A stretch of DNA of 64,000 nt from assembly GCA_949775045.1 (NCBI GenBank), contig OX459097.1:1833598-1897597 (forward strand), in the 5' to 3' direction. The notes below the pieces were generated by a model that had not been told where the DNA came from, searched no databases, and worked only from the letters and a program-made list of their open reading frames with translations. This document shows positions 28,881-41,438 of the stretch, one piece after another; position 1 is the first letter of the stretch; each line of letters opens with the position of its first letter. This DNA is from Metridium senile (lineage: Eukaryota > Cnidaria > Anthozoa > Actiniaria > Metridiidae). The position numbers and the translations under genes were made by a program.

Positions 28881-29503
28881 AACTTAATAAATTTGGTTGT
28901 GAAAAATGCATTCAGAACATATATATGGAGCTGCATTCGAATATATGTATTCTGCAGTCAAATAAATGTACACAATTGCATTGAAGAACGACATCATATA
29001 ATGGATGCAACAATTTTATGTAAAAAAATAATACAACTTGTAAATTATATTAGTAATTAATAGTTACAATTCCATAGCGTTTATATTATTTCGGTTAGAA
29101 ATTCGAGAGTATATTTGATAAGTTATTAATTAGGTTGGTTAATAATATATCAGAGTTTCAAGCTATTGTTTGATGCCATGACCTCATAGGTTTGTATAAA
29201 TACAAACCCACATCCACATGTTTAGTTCCAACGACTGAATGTCTTGTCCAAATTCCAGTACGAAAAGCGTCGATATCTTTCCAAAGAGTCTTTAAACATG
29301 TTGAGTAGGTTATGTAAATCATAATTTCTGAACATAGTATTAAAATAGGGCCAAGTAATAACGCTACAAGCACGTAAAAGTTACATTATTTTAGCCAAAC
29401 GAACATCGCTCGTCCCGCCATTTTGTTTTGGACATTCTGAGCATGCGCACTAAGATTCAGCCGGGAGGCGACTAGTAACTAGTTTAGTTTTGGCGGTTGG
29501 TAA

Positions 29504-30312
29504 GGGACGGACCATTAGAAAAGTGATGGGGGGGGTGGGGAGTTTCAAAGTTGGAATATTTTTTTTTTCTTGACATGGATTTAGAAATATTTTTTTTTTT
29601 TAGACTTTTTGGCTGGCAATATTTTTTTTTTACAGTTATGTATTTTAAGTTTTGACTAATCAGTAAATTTTGATTATTTTGTGGATGTTTTGCTTTGTCG
29701 GTAGAGCTTAAATAGCGGCTTTTCGACAGTTTGATAAAAGATGAATTTAATCTTAGTCGGGCTATAGGGCCCGACTCTAGGCATCACATTGCATCACATT
29801 TCATGCTTTTTTCTATCGAAATCCAAATTGATCATAGTCTTTCCCATTGTGCTTATCTAAGCTGTATATAAACATTCTAAACAGTTTACCAGCAAATTGG
29901 GCTTTAAATCATTAAAAACGTATATATGTATATATTTAGTTATATTTATGTAACAACAATTTGTTATTTAAATTCATATAAATGATGATAGTCTTAAATA
30001 CTAAATAGCTGTTTAGTATTTAAAATGATTAATCCCGACTCATTTTAATGTTTTCAAATGTATAAATTCTTTGGTGAAGGCATATATATTAATGTAATAT
30101 ACAATCTGAGTAATTTTTATATATAGTATAAGGTCTTTTGTATAAAAAGGTTATTACGAATAATTGGCCACACCCATATTTACAGTTGTCAATATTATTT
30201 TTTTCCCGCTAAGTGTGAAGAAATATTTTTTTTTTTTTGATTTTTTACCGGAAATATTTTTTTTTTTTGCTTTTGCCCCACCCCCCCCATCACTTTTCTA
30301 ATGGTCCGTCCC
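29504..30312. mobile_element. 809-bp MITE with TAA target sites
   Basis: The inverted ends begin GGGACGGACCATTAGAAAAG, then GTGATGG and a G run. The sequence TAA flanks both sides (29501-29503 and 30313-30315). The 3-bp TAA suits a PIF/Harbinger-type non-autonomous element. Inside are poly-T runs and no gene. Confidence 0.85.
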
Positions 30313-30506
30313 TAACTGTTGGTTCAGAAGTTGCAACAGACGTGCATTGCCAATTCATGTTTCCGGTCTGTCAATCACATTGTTTCGCTCAGCCAATCAG
30401 ATGCCGTTAAATTATGAATCAATTACAGCCACCAATTGTCCCACAAACAAACCACAAACAAAGTCGCCGGCGAACGAAGTATTTTGTATTTATCCTCTGT
30501 AATAGT

Positions 30507-33500
30507 ATGGTTTTAAGATGTGCCTGGGGCACATGCAATGCTGATGAAAGGTATCCAGAAAGATTGAATGGAGCTAGACTTGTTTTGTTTCCTAAACCGA
30601 AAACAAACCGCGAAAAATGCCTCAGATGGATAAAAGCCTGCGGAAGACCTCACTGGCAACTCAATGTCGACCGAATAAACAAACACAAAGCCGTGTGTTC
30701 AAAGGTACTGAAGGCGTTTTTAAACTTAAATGCTGTAAATATGTATTAATTCTTGTCGTATTTATTACTGTGCAGCACTTTGTTGGAGGGAATGGAACAA
30801 CTAACGAACATCCAGATCCTATTCCAGCCGACGGTTCAAAGCCAACCCACTCGAGGAAACCACCAGCGAAGAGAAAACTAGAGTTCGTTTTAACAGAACA
30901 AGTAGCAAAAAAACAACTACTGAATGAAGACACACTAAACATGTACGTACAAACTTTATTATCTTTCAATGTTCGGTATTAAACATGATTTTTTCGGGGA
31001 TTTTTTACTCTTTATGAGATCCTTAAGCTTACGTATACATGTGTATCATGCGACACGTAACTCAACTTAACTTAAAGTTATACTTTCACAATACTTAAAT
31101 AATATGCTTAGACTTTAACTTAATCGTCATTTCTGGATAATACAACTTAGCTTGTGTTTTAAAACGATGTCTTAGATACTTTTGCAAACTTTTATACTAA
31201 TCTGGGTTTCCTTTCTCAGAGCTCATGACAATGACAACAAAGAAAACGAAGAAAACAACAATCACTATGATAGCTCTACTGCAACCCAGACCGAAGAGCT
31301 TTGTAAGTAATCTTATTTACCTTTTCTACTTTTGCTTATCCAAGAATGGTTTTGCATATTTTTTAAAAAAGTCAGCAAGATTTATTAACATTGATTCCAT
31401 AAATGTAATATCAGGGAGAAGTCTATTAACATGAATATCTTTTTTAGTGTAAACAACAAAATCACAAAAGTCACAGCCAGTTATCATTAGCTGACCCTGT
31501 ACTTGAGCATAGTATATATGGTCTGTCTTTAAGCAAATTAATTTAGTTGTTGAATCAATTTGTAAACAAAAATTATCAAGATTGTCTAATGCTTCTGTAA
31601 TTGTATAGTCCCTAGCAGTATAGGGACATTTTATTTCTACTATACCACTTTTTCCATTATCACAGATTTTACCATCAGGTGTGGCTCCAAGAAAATAATA
31701 TTCTTTGTTTATTACAAAACCACACTGATGAAAATGCCTAGACGGATAGTTTTGTAGATATTTTTCTTTGGCATTTTTTTCATTTCTTTTTCCATAATCA
31801 AGAGATGGGGCAGATAATGATTTATTTCCACAGAAAATACTGCTTAAGAATTTGTCGGATGGTATTGCTTTTCTTTTGAGCACTCTTCCAAAGTTAGATG
31901 CTGTAAGCCTGCTTTTTCTTGCCTCAAACCATTGATCTGAATTAGCCTGCTCTCGTGTGCTTACTTCAATGAGATGTGGATCAACATTACTATAATCATT
32001 ATTTAATACTTTATGCTCAGCTGGCAACTGTACAGGAGAAGTATTGTGCACTGACATGTTTCCACAACCTTGAGAGTCTTGCGGTACTTGTATTACTTTT
32101 ATATTCTTGGTCTACAACCAATAACAAAAAATTAGTAATCAAATATCATTTAAGAATGAATGTCATTGTTGAATTTAAACTTAAACTTCCTTTTTATTTT
32201 TCTCAGGGATATCTCCACTAGAGTTTTTATCTACAACATGTGAAATACAGCAACTTAAGTCGAAGCTTGAAGAACAAAAAGAAACCATAAAAGACCTCAA
32301 ACAAAAAGTAAAAAATAAAGATAAAAAAATACAGCAACTAACAGACCAACTTGAGAACACACCTTCATTTGGAACCAAAACAGTTTTAAAAAGGCAAAAG
32401 AAAATCAAAAATCTTTTCAAGTACTACACTAGCATAACATATGGAAGATTCTTGGCATTGCTGGCATTTCTTGTCCCTGGTAATTCTAGGTTGAAGTGTG
32501 ACAAGGGCCGCAGAGACATTCAATCCATGACGAATGAAGATTGCCTTTTTCTGACATTGTGTCGAACAAGACACAACTTTGGACTTAAGGACCTCTGTGT
32601 TAGGTTTGATATATCCCTCCAATCAAGTGGAATTATATTTAATGAATGGCTTGATCACATGTACTTCAAACTGTGCCAAATAAACATCTGGCCCCACAGG
32701 GATGTTATAATTGAAAATATGCCAAAAGAGTATAAAGCTGAATTTCCTACAACTCTAGTCATTATTGATGGCACCGAGTTACGAACCCAAGCTCCATGTG
32801 GACTTGCTCTGCAGAGTCAGATGTATAGTGACTATAAATCCAGCACCACATTAAAAGGTTTGATTGGTTGTGACCCAAGGGGCACTGTAGTCTTTGTATC
32901 AGAGCTTTTTACTGGCTCAGTGTCCGATCCAGCTCTCACAGAGCAAAGTGGATTTTATGAACTACCACTGCGAAATGGATTCCTAGATTACTAGGAGTTC
33001 CTAGGAATTCCTAGGATTTCCTAGGAATTCCTAGAAACTTCCTAGAAAATATAATCTCCTAAATCAGGTGTGAAAACCAATTTCCTAGTAATTCCTAGCA
33101 ATTCCTAAAAATCTGAATGGCAGGGGAAGGTGTCAAAAACTATCCTAAGCATTCCTAAGAATTCCTAGGAATTCCTAGGAAGAGTACTTAGACTTCCAAA
33201 TTATATTATTTTGATATAGTAAAAACTTGCCAATTATAAGAATTATTGATTTAACTTTTTAGCAAGTGCTCTGTGTACACTTTTTGTATACAAAAAATAT
33301 ACAAAAGTAAAACTTGATAAATATCACAGAAAAAAAAAGTAAAAAAACATTCATGGTATTTATTATAAATCATGATTTCATAAAAAACATCAATTTGAAG
33401 AATATATTTGATGTCCTGATCTTATAATATCAAACACAGACAAGAGAGGGCTTATTTTATTTTTAACAAAGTTTATAATCTTCCATACACTCCTTTTTAA

Positions 33501-34685
33501 AATGAGCTTGAATCAATAGTTTGGGCTCCCTGTGGTTAGTTCAGCCGAGAGAGGAATAGAATCTAGTTCAGTTTTTGGCGGTTGATCCGTGAAGTTGCAA
33601 CTGACGTTCTTATCAAGAAATGCGCTTTTTCTTCCTTAAAACTCTTGAAAAGGACTCCAAAACACTTATGGGAACTTTATAACTGTAGATGGAACTATTT
33701 GATGTGGTTTAATTGAATGATTTGGTGAAATTATTGTCTTTGAAGAGGTAAGAAACGGACATTGCTGTAACTGCTTATATTTCTTATAAGTACAATTGAA
33801 AAGTTCATATTCATCTACCTATTCTTTGCTTATATAGATCAACAACATGGTTAAATTGAAGAAGACTATATGTAACTGGTATTTTATCTTACTTAACTAA
33901 TGGGATATAGAGCAGAGTTGTGTGCTTAGCTTAGCTAGCTATATACAATTTTAAATTTAATGTAGGCCGTAGTGTGATGAATGGTCTGGTTAAATACTAG
34001 TAGATATGTTAAGAAAAGTTACAGACCAAATCAATCTTTCAAATAATAATTACATAACAAAATGTAACATCACAAATAAGAATATTAAATAATTGCTTGT
34101 AATTTATGTTTGCTGTTTTATATTTTATGTCCATAACTTTAACCATAGGATTTTTTAGGGTTTTCCTAGGAATTTCCTAGGATTATCCTAAGAAATTTTG
34201 CCTATGTCAATATGTTATGATTCCTAGGAAATCCTAGGAATTTCCTAGGAATTCACAGCATTCTTTGCATTCTTTGTCCGAATTTACTGTGAAATTTCAC
34301 ACCTTGTTCCTAGGAATTTCCTAGGAAATCCTAGGAAGCCCTAGGAACATATTCCTAGGGATTCTTAAGAAAATCCTAGAATTCCCTAGGAATTCCTAGG
34401 ACCATTTCGCAGTGGTAACTAATCAAAACAATGAAATCACATGGGTATATACAGGATAAGGATGGCATTATGGCCGACAAAGGCTTTACCATAGGTGATG
34501 AGCTACAGAAATTGGGCCTCTCACTGAATATTCCACCATTTGCTCAAACAGGTTGCCAAATGTCAGCTTCTAACACTGCCTTAACTAGTAAAATTGCAAA
34601 GCACAGAGTCCATATTGAAAGAGTAAATCACCAAAGTAAAAACCTTCAACATTCTCTCACATCGTATACCAACAACCCTTTTTAA
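30507..34685 (+). CDS. THAP-DDE transposase (ISL2EU type), split by an insertion
   Basis: Exons: 30507-30704, 30776-30942, 31220-31302, then 32207-34685 with the 1453-bp element 32964-34416 inserted in it. The N-terminus is a THAP zinc finger (CAWGTC ... VCSKHF across the first splice). An acidic linker and a coiled coil (KSKLEEQKETIKDLKQKVKN) follow. The DDE_Tnp_4-type core has VIIDGTELRT (first D), GSVSDPALTE (second D), then after the insertion GIMADKGFTIGDEL and a late HIERVNHQ (candidate E). One target-site copy plus the insert accounts exactly for the break, and the frame is otherwise open to TAA at 34683. The ATG at 30507 precedes the first THAP Cys by three codons. As it stands, the copy is interrupted. 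Confidence 0.8.
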
Positions 34686-36388
34686 AAATATAAATAAAAT
34701 ATGGACTGTTTGTTGCTACTTAACCTTGTTTCAAGACACATTTATTAAAGATAAAAATAAGTCTTAGGGTACTTTTTTTTTACTCCTACAACGGGCTAGA
34801 GCTTGAAACGTCAGTCAAATTAAGTCAACATTTTTTACGGTGTTACAAATTTCATTCTATTACCTATCGTTTATATCAAACACCGACGCAGCCTATACTA
34901 GTTTACTCGCTAGTTTCCATTTGTAATACAGAATAGTTGATTAGTTGTAATAACTAGATGGATACCTGGTATGATAGAGCAGATCCCATGTAAACTTCAC
35001 CAAAAGGAGTTGTGACTTTGGGAGTGTCTGTCGATAAGACATATTCTAATGGAGTTCCCTTCAGATCTTTCAAATGTTGAATTTCCTCAGGTGTTATTTT
35101 TGGTAACCTGAAAAAAGTATTGAAGTTGTATTGAAGTTATTGCAAAAGTATTGATAGAATAAAATACAGTTGTTATCAAAGCATATTTGTGGTATTTGGT
35201 CATTTTAAAATGTGTATTTATATTGATGAATAGATGATTTGTATAAATAGAATGTCAAAGGCACTACTTTATTATATCTTTTTTGTAATAACACCTAGCT
35301 CACATTACTTTTTATTTAAATCAAGTTGGCACACAACAGGTTTTCTCTTCCTGTTCTCCAATGGTCTGGCAACAACAACATCCTTAACAGGTATTGGTTT
35401 TATTTTTGTCCCCCTTGGTTTGTTCCACTGCTGTGGAAGGCTGGTACAGCTCAACTGATCTGGAACATGTGTAAGATTATGTAGCTTGAACCCTTGGAGA
35501 GATTTGATTAATCCCACTATATGGGAACAGTGGCCTGAAAGTCTATGGACAGAAAATACAGTATAAAAATAAAAACACAAGTTTATATAGTTTGAATATA
35601 AATACAAAGCTGTCAACTTTAAACTCCTGTTTTCCATTCAGTGCATGATATACAATATTCGTTTAGAAATCGTAAAAACAACAAATCTAGATTGATAAAC
35701 GTTTGTCAAGATCAGTTATTCAAACGACAAAAATATACAAATTGTACAATTGAATATAAATACAAAGCTGTCAACTTAAACTCCTGTTTTCCATTCAGTG
35801 CATGATATACAATATTCGTTTAGAAATCGTAAAAACAACAAATCTAGATTGATAAACGTTTGTCAGGATCAGTTATTCAAACGACAAAAATATACAAATT
35901 GTACTAACAAGGTTACTAGGTTGATCTATATTGTATAACGATTGTGATTTTGCCTTGGACTCGGTTATAAAATTTATTTTGAATCTGAACGTCGAATTTA
36001 TAGTTTCAGTAATTAGCTAATTTTAAAGCGAATTTCGCAAGATTTCTTTGCGAATACAACTTCGATCTCGTACTTACCCTGCCGTACATGTGCAGCCAGC
36101 GTCGCTGAAGGTATTTTTCGAGATTTCCAGGGTAAGTTTGTGAGGCTTTTCGCTTTTTCTCATAGATCGCCAACACTTGCCGTCAACTCGAACGACGCCA
36201 TTTGTGCCTTCGAAAACTTTAATTTCATGAATATAGCCTTGTGTGTAATAGTTCAAGCCTCTTTCGAGGCATTTTTTTGATAATTTTGAACTTTTCGGAA
36301 GGAAATTTACAGAGATTTGATCTGGGATTTTTCGTAAATCATCTGAAGCATGACGATAATTGCTTTGTTTATTCAAAACATCCGCCAT
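31326..36388 (-). CDS. SWIM zinc finger and YqaJ-type exonuclease
   Basis: Minus-strand exons: 36388-36078, 35542-35333, 35107-34966 and 32111-31326; the phases match at each junction. The start MADVLNKQSNY is followed by a SWIM motif formed across the first splice (GCTCTAG, then GHCSHIVGL). The last exon holds the lambda-exonuclease/YqaJ core: WFEARKSRLTASNFG, YGKRNEKNAKEKYL, FLGATPDGKI, GIVEIKCPY (catalytic D..E-x-K) and HIYYAQVQGQLMITG. ISL2EU elements carry such a nuclease, presumably for end or intermediate processing. All catalytic residues I can check are present. Exon 4 lies inside the third intron of the transposase on the opposite strand. Confidence 0.82.
32964..34416. mobile_element. 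1453-bp element with AGGAATTCCT arrays
   Basis: The inverted ends are ACCACTGCGAAATGG, with AACT duplicated (32960-32963 and 34417-34420). Both subterminal zones (32980-33185 and 34145-34405) are filled with the palindrome TTCCTAGGAATTCCTAGGAA and variants, more than 20 cores in all. The middle (33520-33780) resembles the 5' regions at 29460-30345 and 40775-40920, including a GAAGAGGTAAGAAACGG splice-donor-like end. No transposase is present. It sits inside the transposase coding exon and disrupts it. Confidence 0.85.
34790..34925. repeat. Dispersed repeat with degenerate hammerhead-like head
   Basis: GGGCTAGAGCTTGAAACGTC is followed by AAGTCAACATTTTTTACGGT, GTTACAAATTTCATTCTATT and TATATCAAACACCGACGCAG. 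The same series occurs at 57784-57925 and, without the ribozyme-like part, at 52175-52290 and 63803-63925. Confidence 0.7.
35591..35904. repeat. Tandem duplication (about 158 bp x 2) in a YqaJ intron
   Basis: The block from TTGAATATAAATACAAAGCT to GACAAAAATATACAAATTGT is repeated once, almost without change. It lies in the first intron of the minus-strand exonuclease gene, overlapping no coding exon. Confidence 0.85.
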
Positions 36389-36662
36389 TTTCTTTTCGTG
36401 CGCTGCTTTGTTTGTGGGACAATAGCAACGGTTGTTAAGGGGATGGAGTTTGCGCGCATGCGCATATTAATTAGCGGAACCATGAATGATATTAGAGACC
36501 TTTAGATTTGAGAACGAGAACGAAGACGAGGACGAGTTTTGGCCGCGCGCGGTTTGGTACGAGTAATCTCGGACTCGTCGTCGTACCGCGAACTTTGTAC
36601 CTTTAGATTGTAAACATCGACTTTTCTCATTCTTATTTTGGCGTTTTCTTGTTCTATTTGCG

Positions 36663-38636
36663 ATGTTTTCGAAGAAAAATCTTCTTTCTACTGCAATTAT
36701 GATGTATAATGATGATACTCTGGACGAAGAAGAGATTTTAATGATGTTTCAAGAGTTGACACGAAAAAACACTGCTTATCCCTACTGGAAATACGACAAC
36801 ATTGAACATCAACTCAATGATATTTCTACAGGAGAGTTCAAAACAGAGTTTCGTTTTAACATGTCAGAAATAGAGCTGCTACAAGATGCCCTAAGCATTC
36901 CCGAAAGATTTACATGTGACAACGGCAGTGTAGCGTCTGGTATCGAGGGGCTTTTGTTGTTGTTAAAGCGATTCGCTTATCCGTGTCGTCTGAGTGACTT
37001 GATCCCACGATTTGGCCGTTCAGTTCCTGAAATGAGTTTAATTATCGCCGAAGTAACCGACCACATCTTTACAAACTTCGGTCACTTGCTCACTAACTTA
37101 AATCAGCCTTGGCTACAGCCAGGAAAGCTTGAAGGCTACTCTCAAGCCATCCATGACAAAGGTGCTGCCCTCGATAACTGTTGGGCTTTTGTAGATGGCA
37201 CTGTTCGTCCGATCAGTCGACCTGGAGAAAATCAGAGAGTGATGTACAATGGTTTGAAAAGAATTCATGCAATCAAGTTTCAGTCAGTAGCCACTCCCGA
37301 TGGTATGATTGCCAATCTTTTTGGACCAGTTGGTGAGTTACAATTAACACTATAAACAACAAAACAATTATATGATTATTATCCATTGTTGTCTATAGCT
37401 CTTGTTAAATCTACTGCTCTCTCAGCAATTAGATCATAAGTCTAAATTTGTATCCACTATTTCATAATTGTATACTTATTTATTCATTCATTTCTTTATG
37501 TATTTCAATATAATATTGTATCTTATTAAATGTTGTTTCTTTTATTTGAATTTACACCCAATTGCAAAAATAGAAACATAAATTTAAAAAAAAATGTAGA
37601 GGATTAATTGTGAAGAAAATGTGTGTTTTTGTGTCATTACAATTTATAGACTGACGAGTGTTAACAATAAGCAATTATTGGATGAGGTTTTGATGATATC
37701 CAGAATTATTAATGTTGAGGTAAGTGTTATTGGCTAAAGCAAGTAGGCAGAGGCCAATAATAACTTTACAAGGCATTGGTTATTCTGGATATCATCGAAA
37801 CCAAACTTTAATTATTGTTTTATTATACATTGTCATTGGATTTACAGCTGATACAAAGATATAAACTTTATAATAGACTTATTAAAATCATAAAACAGCT
37901 TCAAAATATTACAAACTGGTTTTAATATCATCAAATCAAGCTTATTAAAACTGGTACAGTACTGTATTGTCTGTGAAATTAAAAATTACAGTTGTTGAGT
38001 GAAAAATTCTAGATATTAAAAACTTGAATGTGAATGAAAAATTATTATGCTCATGAGTGGGAAAGAAAACCTACAAACAACAAACGACAACCAGTCCACT
38101 TAAAAAAATGCTGGCCCGAGTAGACATCCAGGATCATTTGTAGTTTCACGACCAATGAGAATACAAATAGTACACACAATGTATAATAATAGTTGTTAAT
38201 ATTTATTTTTTTTTATACAGAAGGAAGGAAGCATGATGCATCAATGCTAAGGATGTCTGGGCTACTCGACCAACTGCCGGTTTATTCTCAAAGTACTACA
38301 GGTGCACCACTCTGTATATATGGAGATCCGGCATACCCCTTAAGAGTCCATCTTATGGCTCCATACAGATCTGTGAATATAACTCCCCATCAAAGTGCCT
38401 TTAATACATCAATGAGTTCAGTTCGAGTTGGAGTAGAATGGGTGTTTGGAGATATCACTAATTTTTTCACTTTCCTTGATTTCAAAAGAAACCTTAAAGT
38501 AGGTCTAAGTCCTATTGGCACAATGTACTCTGTATGTGGACTTTTAAGAAATGCATACACATGTCTTTATGGCTCAAATACTGGCACATTTTTTGATGTT
38601 CCTGCTCCAACAATCCAGGAATATTTTCAATTTTGA
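36663..38636 (+). CDS. PIF/Harbinger (HARBI1-like) transposase
   Basis: Exon 36663-37332 (donor G|GTGAGT, phase 1) joins exon 38221-38636 (acceptor TTTTTATACAG, stop TGA), about 361 residues. The catalytic triad is complete: D in WAFVDGTVRPI, D in EGRKHDASML, and E in VGVEWVFGDI. HARBI1-type signatures such as YNGLKRIHAIKFQ and ALCIYGDPAYPL-like (PLCIYGDPAYPL) are present. The single intron contains a hairpin (about 37678-37805). No stop or frameshift is seen, so the enzyme may be functional. Confidence 0.92.
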
Positions 38637-39364
38637 AAGGCTTTACATTTTACAGTACAAATATTATACCTGGAAACAAGTAGTACTAATAAGTACTAAA
38701 TAGTGATAATTAAACAATAGAAAACAACAGAATTAGCATAAAATATCACTATCTAGATAGTACTATTTATGTTTCGCGCTTTTAATGTTTGTACTCTAAA
38801 AGAACTACTAGTAAATTAAAGCAAAGCTAACTGTGATACAGGCTATTACAATCTTCCATTTAATACAGTAAAAACCCACATAAACCAACTAGTTGATACA
38901 TCAGCCTGACACGTTTAGATTGGTTCTTATACATATGTATATATAGTACTGTACATGTATGATAGACGTCAATTGGAACAAAGTAGAGTGCAAATAATAC
39001 ATGAAATAGTTAGCTGACTATCTAGTGCAATTTTATGCTAATTATAGTGTTTTCTTTTGTTTAATTAGCTCTAATTAGTACTAATTAGCACTATTTGTTT
39101 CATGGGTATATTATTTGCACTCTAATACATTACTTAACAATGTAAATAGTTCCTTTTAGCAAATTAATTTTCTTGAAATTACATAATTTTTATTGTAAAT
39201 AAATTGAATAAAGACTTATAATATAAAAGTCTTGTATTTTTAATAAATATTTTTGTTTAAGTCTCAATATGTTTTTTTTAAGCTCCTTCTACTGAGCCAC
39301 TTAAAAAACAAAAAAGTGCATTTATAAAGTATAAAAACACAATTACATCAATTATGCATTGCAC

Positions 39365-40123
39365 TTATTTGTTTTTAAGTAGCTCGGAGAGTGTGTTGAT
39401 CATGGCCATGTGCGCTGCTTGTTGTTGTTGCTGGTTTTGCTGTTGTTGTAGTTGTTGCTGGTGTAGTTGTTGCTGAAACTGTTGTTGTTGTTGTAGTAGC
39501 ATGGTTTGGAATTGCTGCTGTTGCTGCACTTCTTCAGCTCTGATATCCAGCTCCCTCTGTCTGAGTAGCTGCTGCTCGGCATGTTCTTTTCTTTTCCTCA
39601 CAATGGACTGCTCTAGCAGGTCTGCCATGCCATTCCTTTTTTTCTTTGGAGTTTGGTTTTCATCAAGTACATCATCATCATCATCATCATCAACATTGCC
39701 ACTGCTGTTCCGTTTCCTTTTTTTAGTCTCACCTAATTTCTCTGTAGCTCTTTTTCTCATCTCTTCTGCCTGCTGCTTTTCCTTGTCCTTTTTATCGTCT
39801 CTTTCCCCTTCATAATCGACGATGAGATCATTAATATCAGTCAAAGCCTGATACAGCTCATCAAACTCCACCTCAGTTCCACTTGCTTTCTTCTCTTGTG
39901 ACTCCCTTTTCTTGAACTCGTTGTGCAATTTTTGAAAGCGTTCTCTAGTCGAACGTTTGGTGACTCTCATCTCCCCTTGATTTAGATTATTAGCAATCTT
40001 ATCCCATGCCAACCCCCTCTCCTTCGATCCATTTTTGAATTTGTATGGCATTTCTACAAGTACCTCTCTAACTAATGAGAGGTCATGATCTTTTTGCCAG
40101 ATGAAAAGTTCGCGTTTCGCCAT
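39365..40123 (-). CDS. Myb/SANT-like DNA-binding protein of the Harbinger element
   Basis: I place the start at the ATG at 40123 (MAKRELF), because an acceptor TTTGTAG lies just upstream and makes the 12 preceding in-frame bases likely intron or 5'UTR. The product has about 252 residues: a tri-helical Myb/SANT-like domain (FIWQKDHDLSLVREVLVEMP, then RGLAWDKIANNLNQ and RERFQKL), a charged middle with a DDDDDD run and a KKRKR-type nuclear signal, and a Q-rich coiled-coil tail. In Harbinger elements this partner carries the transposase to the nucleus and the TIRs. It is intact. Confidence 0.9.
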   Translation of the reverse strand: MAKRELFIWQKDHDLSLVREVLVEMPYKFKNGSKERGLAWDKIANNLNQGEMRVTKRSTRERFQKLHNEFKKRESQEKKASGTEVEFDELYQALTDINDLIVDYEGERDDKKDKEKQQAEEMRKRATEKLGETKKRKRNSSGNVDDDDDDDVLDENQTPKKKRNGMADLLEQSIVRKRKEHAEQQLLRQRELDIRAEEVQQQQQFQTMLLQQQQQFQQQLHQQQLQQQQNQQQQQAAHMAMINTLSELLKNK

Positions 40124-40773
40124 GTCTACAAACAAATACAGTTATCACAACATAAAGTCAACGTAATTAATTTCTTATTTGTAATATCCTTCCTATCTTT
40201 TTATGATTACTGTCACTAATAGTTTTTTTTCATAAAATCAAGCAAATTGTTGATAAACAATTCAGGTTTTTAGTTGAAAAGTCCGGCTACAAGGATATAA
40301 TTTATGTTCATGAACTTCGTAAAGTTTGCTTTAAGCAATATTCTAAGTAAACACTTGATTCAAATGCTATTTCAAATTATATTTGCGGATTATTGCTTTG
40401 TTTACTTCACGATCGAGACGGCAACTTTCTAACTACAACAAAAGATATTTGTATACTAGTAAAACTCTACAAAAATAATTGAAAACGTACTTTGGTACAT
40501 AATTTTATTTGTAGAAAACTTTTATTAGTAAACGAAGGGTAGTTGTGTCAACTTTTGAAAGGAATTTAGTGAAATAAAAATAAAAATACTCACCTTTCAA
40601 ATCTCGTTTTCTTCAGAACGACTTTTTGCCAAAATTTCGTTGTCGACGCGCGGCGCACAACGAGTTTCCCGCGCCGTGACATTGTCACGCTAGCTCACGC
40701 ATGCGTACTATTAGCGCGCGTTCAAAACTCGTACTCGTCTTCGTTCTCGTTCTCAAATCTAAAGGTCTCTATT

Positions 40774-41430
40774 GTGCTTTTTCTTCCGTAACAACTCTTG
40801 AAAAGTGCTCTAAACCCCTTGTGAGAACTTTATAACTATAGATAGTACAATTTGGTGTGGTTAAACAAAATGATTTGGCGAAATAGACGTCATTGAAGAG
40901 GTAAGAAACGGATTTCATATCACATTTTCAAAATTATTTTCGATATTTTCTTACATATGAGATAATATTGTTAACTTAAATTATGTTCTTTGCTTATAGA
41001 TCTACAACATTTGTTGACTTGAAGAGCAGTAACTTATAATAACTGCTATTTAACCGACTCTACTAATTTTAAAATATGTGCACGGTTTATAAATACTAAT
41101 TCTAATGCTTAATGTATACAAATCAAGTCTATCTTTCAAATAATAAGTGCACAACAAAATGTAAAATTACCAATGATTTACCACTGTTATTGTAACAGTT
41201 TCTTTAAACTTAAAAAGTCTATATCATTAGGAGTTTTTAAAGACAATTATATAGGAATATCTTATTTAAGGAAAAGCAGGAATCACATCATTTTATACTT
41301 TGATAATTATTAGTTTTATATTATGATTCTTGTATATATAATATATAATTTGTATTACTTCTAAGTTTATTTTATATGTGTATGTATTTTATAATAATAA
41401 GCCACAACATGTAATCATGATTAATGATAG
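40774..41430. other. ISL2EU right half, 5' region of the minus-strand gene
   Basis: The first 150 bases repeat the segment at 33617-33780 (GCTTTTTCTTCC..AACTCTTGAAAAG, then GAAGAGGTAAGAAACGG). The rest is AT-rich with no reading frame of note. Confidence 0.5.
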
Positions 41431-41438
41431 ATAATTAA

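Larger units (their letters stand above)
36494..40770. mobile_element. PIF/Harbinger transposon, apparently complete
   Basis: The 48-bp inverted repeats start AGAGACCTTTAGATTTGAGA and differ at a single position (36494-36541 against 40723-40770). ATT is duplicated at 36491-36493 and 40771-40773. The 4.28 kb body has a two-exon DDE transposase on the + strand and a Myb/SANT-like protein on the - strand, the usual gene pair of this superfamily. It is inserted in the ISL2EU element just upstream of the YqaJ gene start. Confidence 0.92.

Noticed and set aside
30661..30969. Minus-strand 102-codon frame
   Set aside because: Antisense of the THAP transposase exons, with no recognisable protein features.
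39400..39815. Other open frames opposite or beside the Myb-like gene
   Set aside because: Ser/Asn- or Cys-rich shadows of the Q-rich coding sequence.
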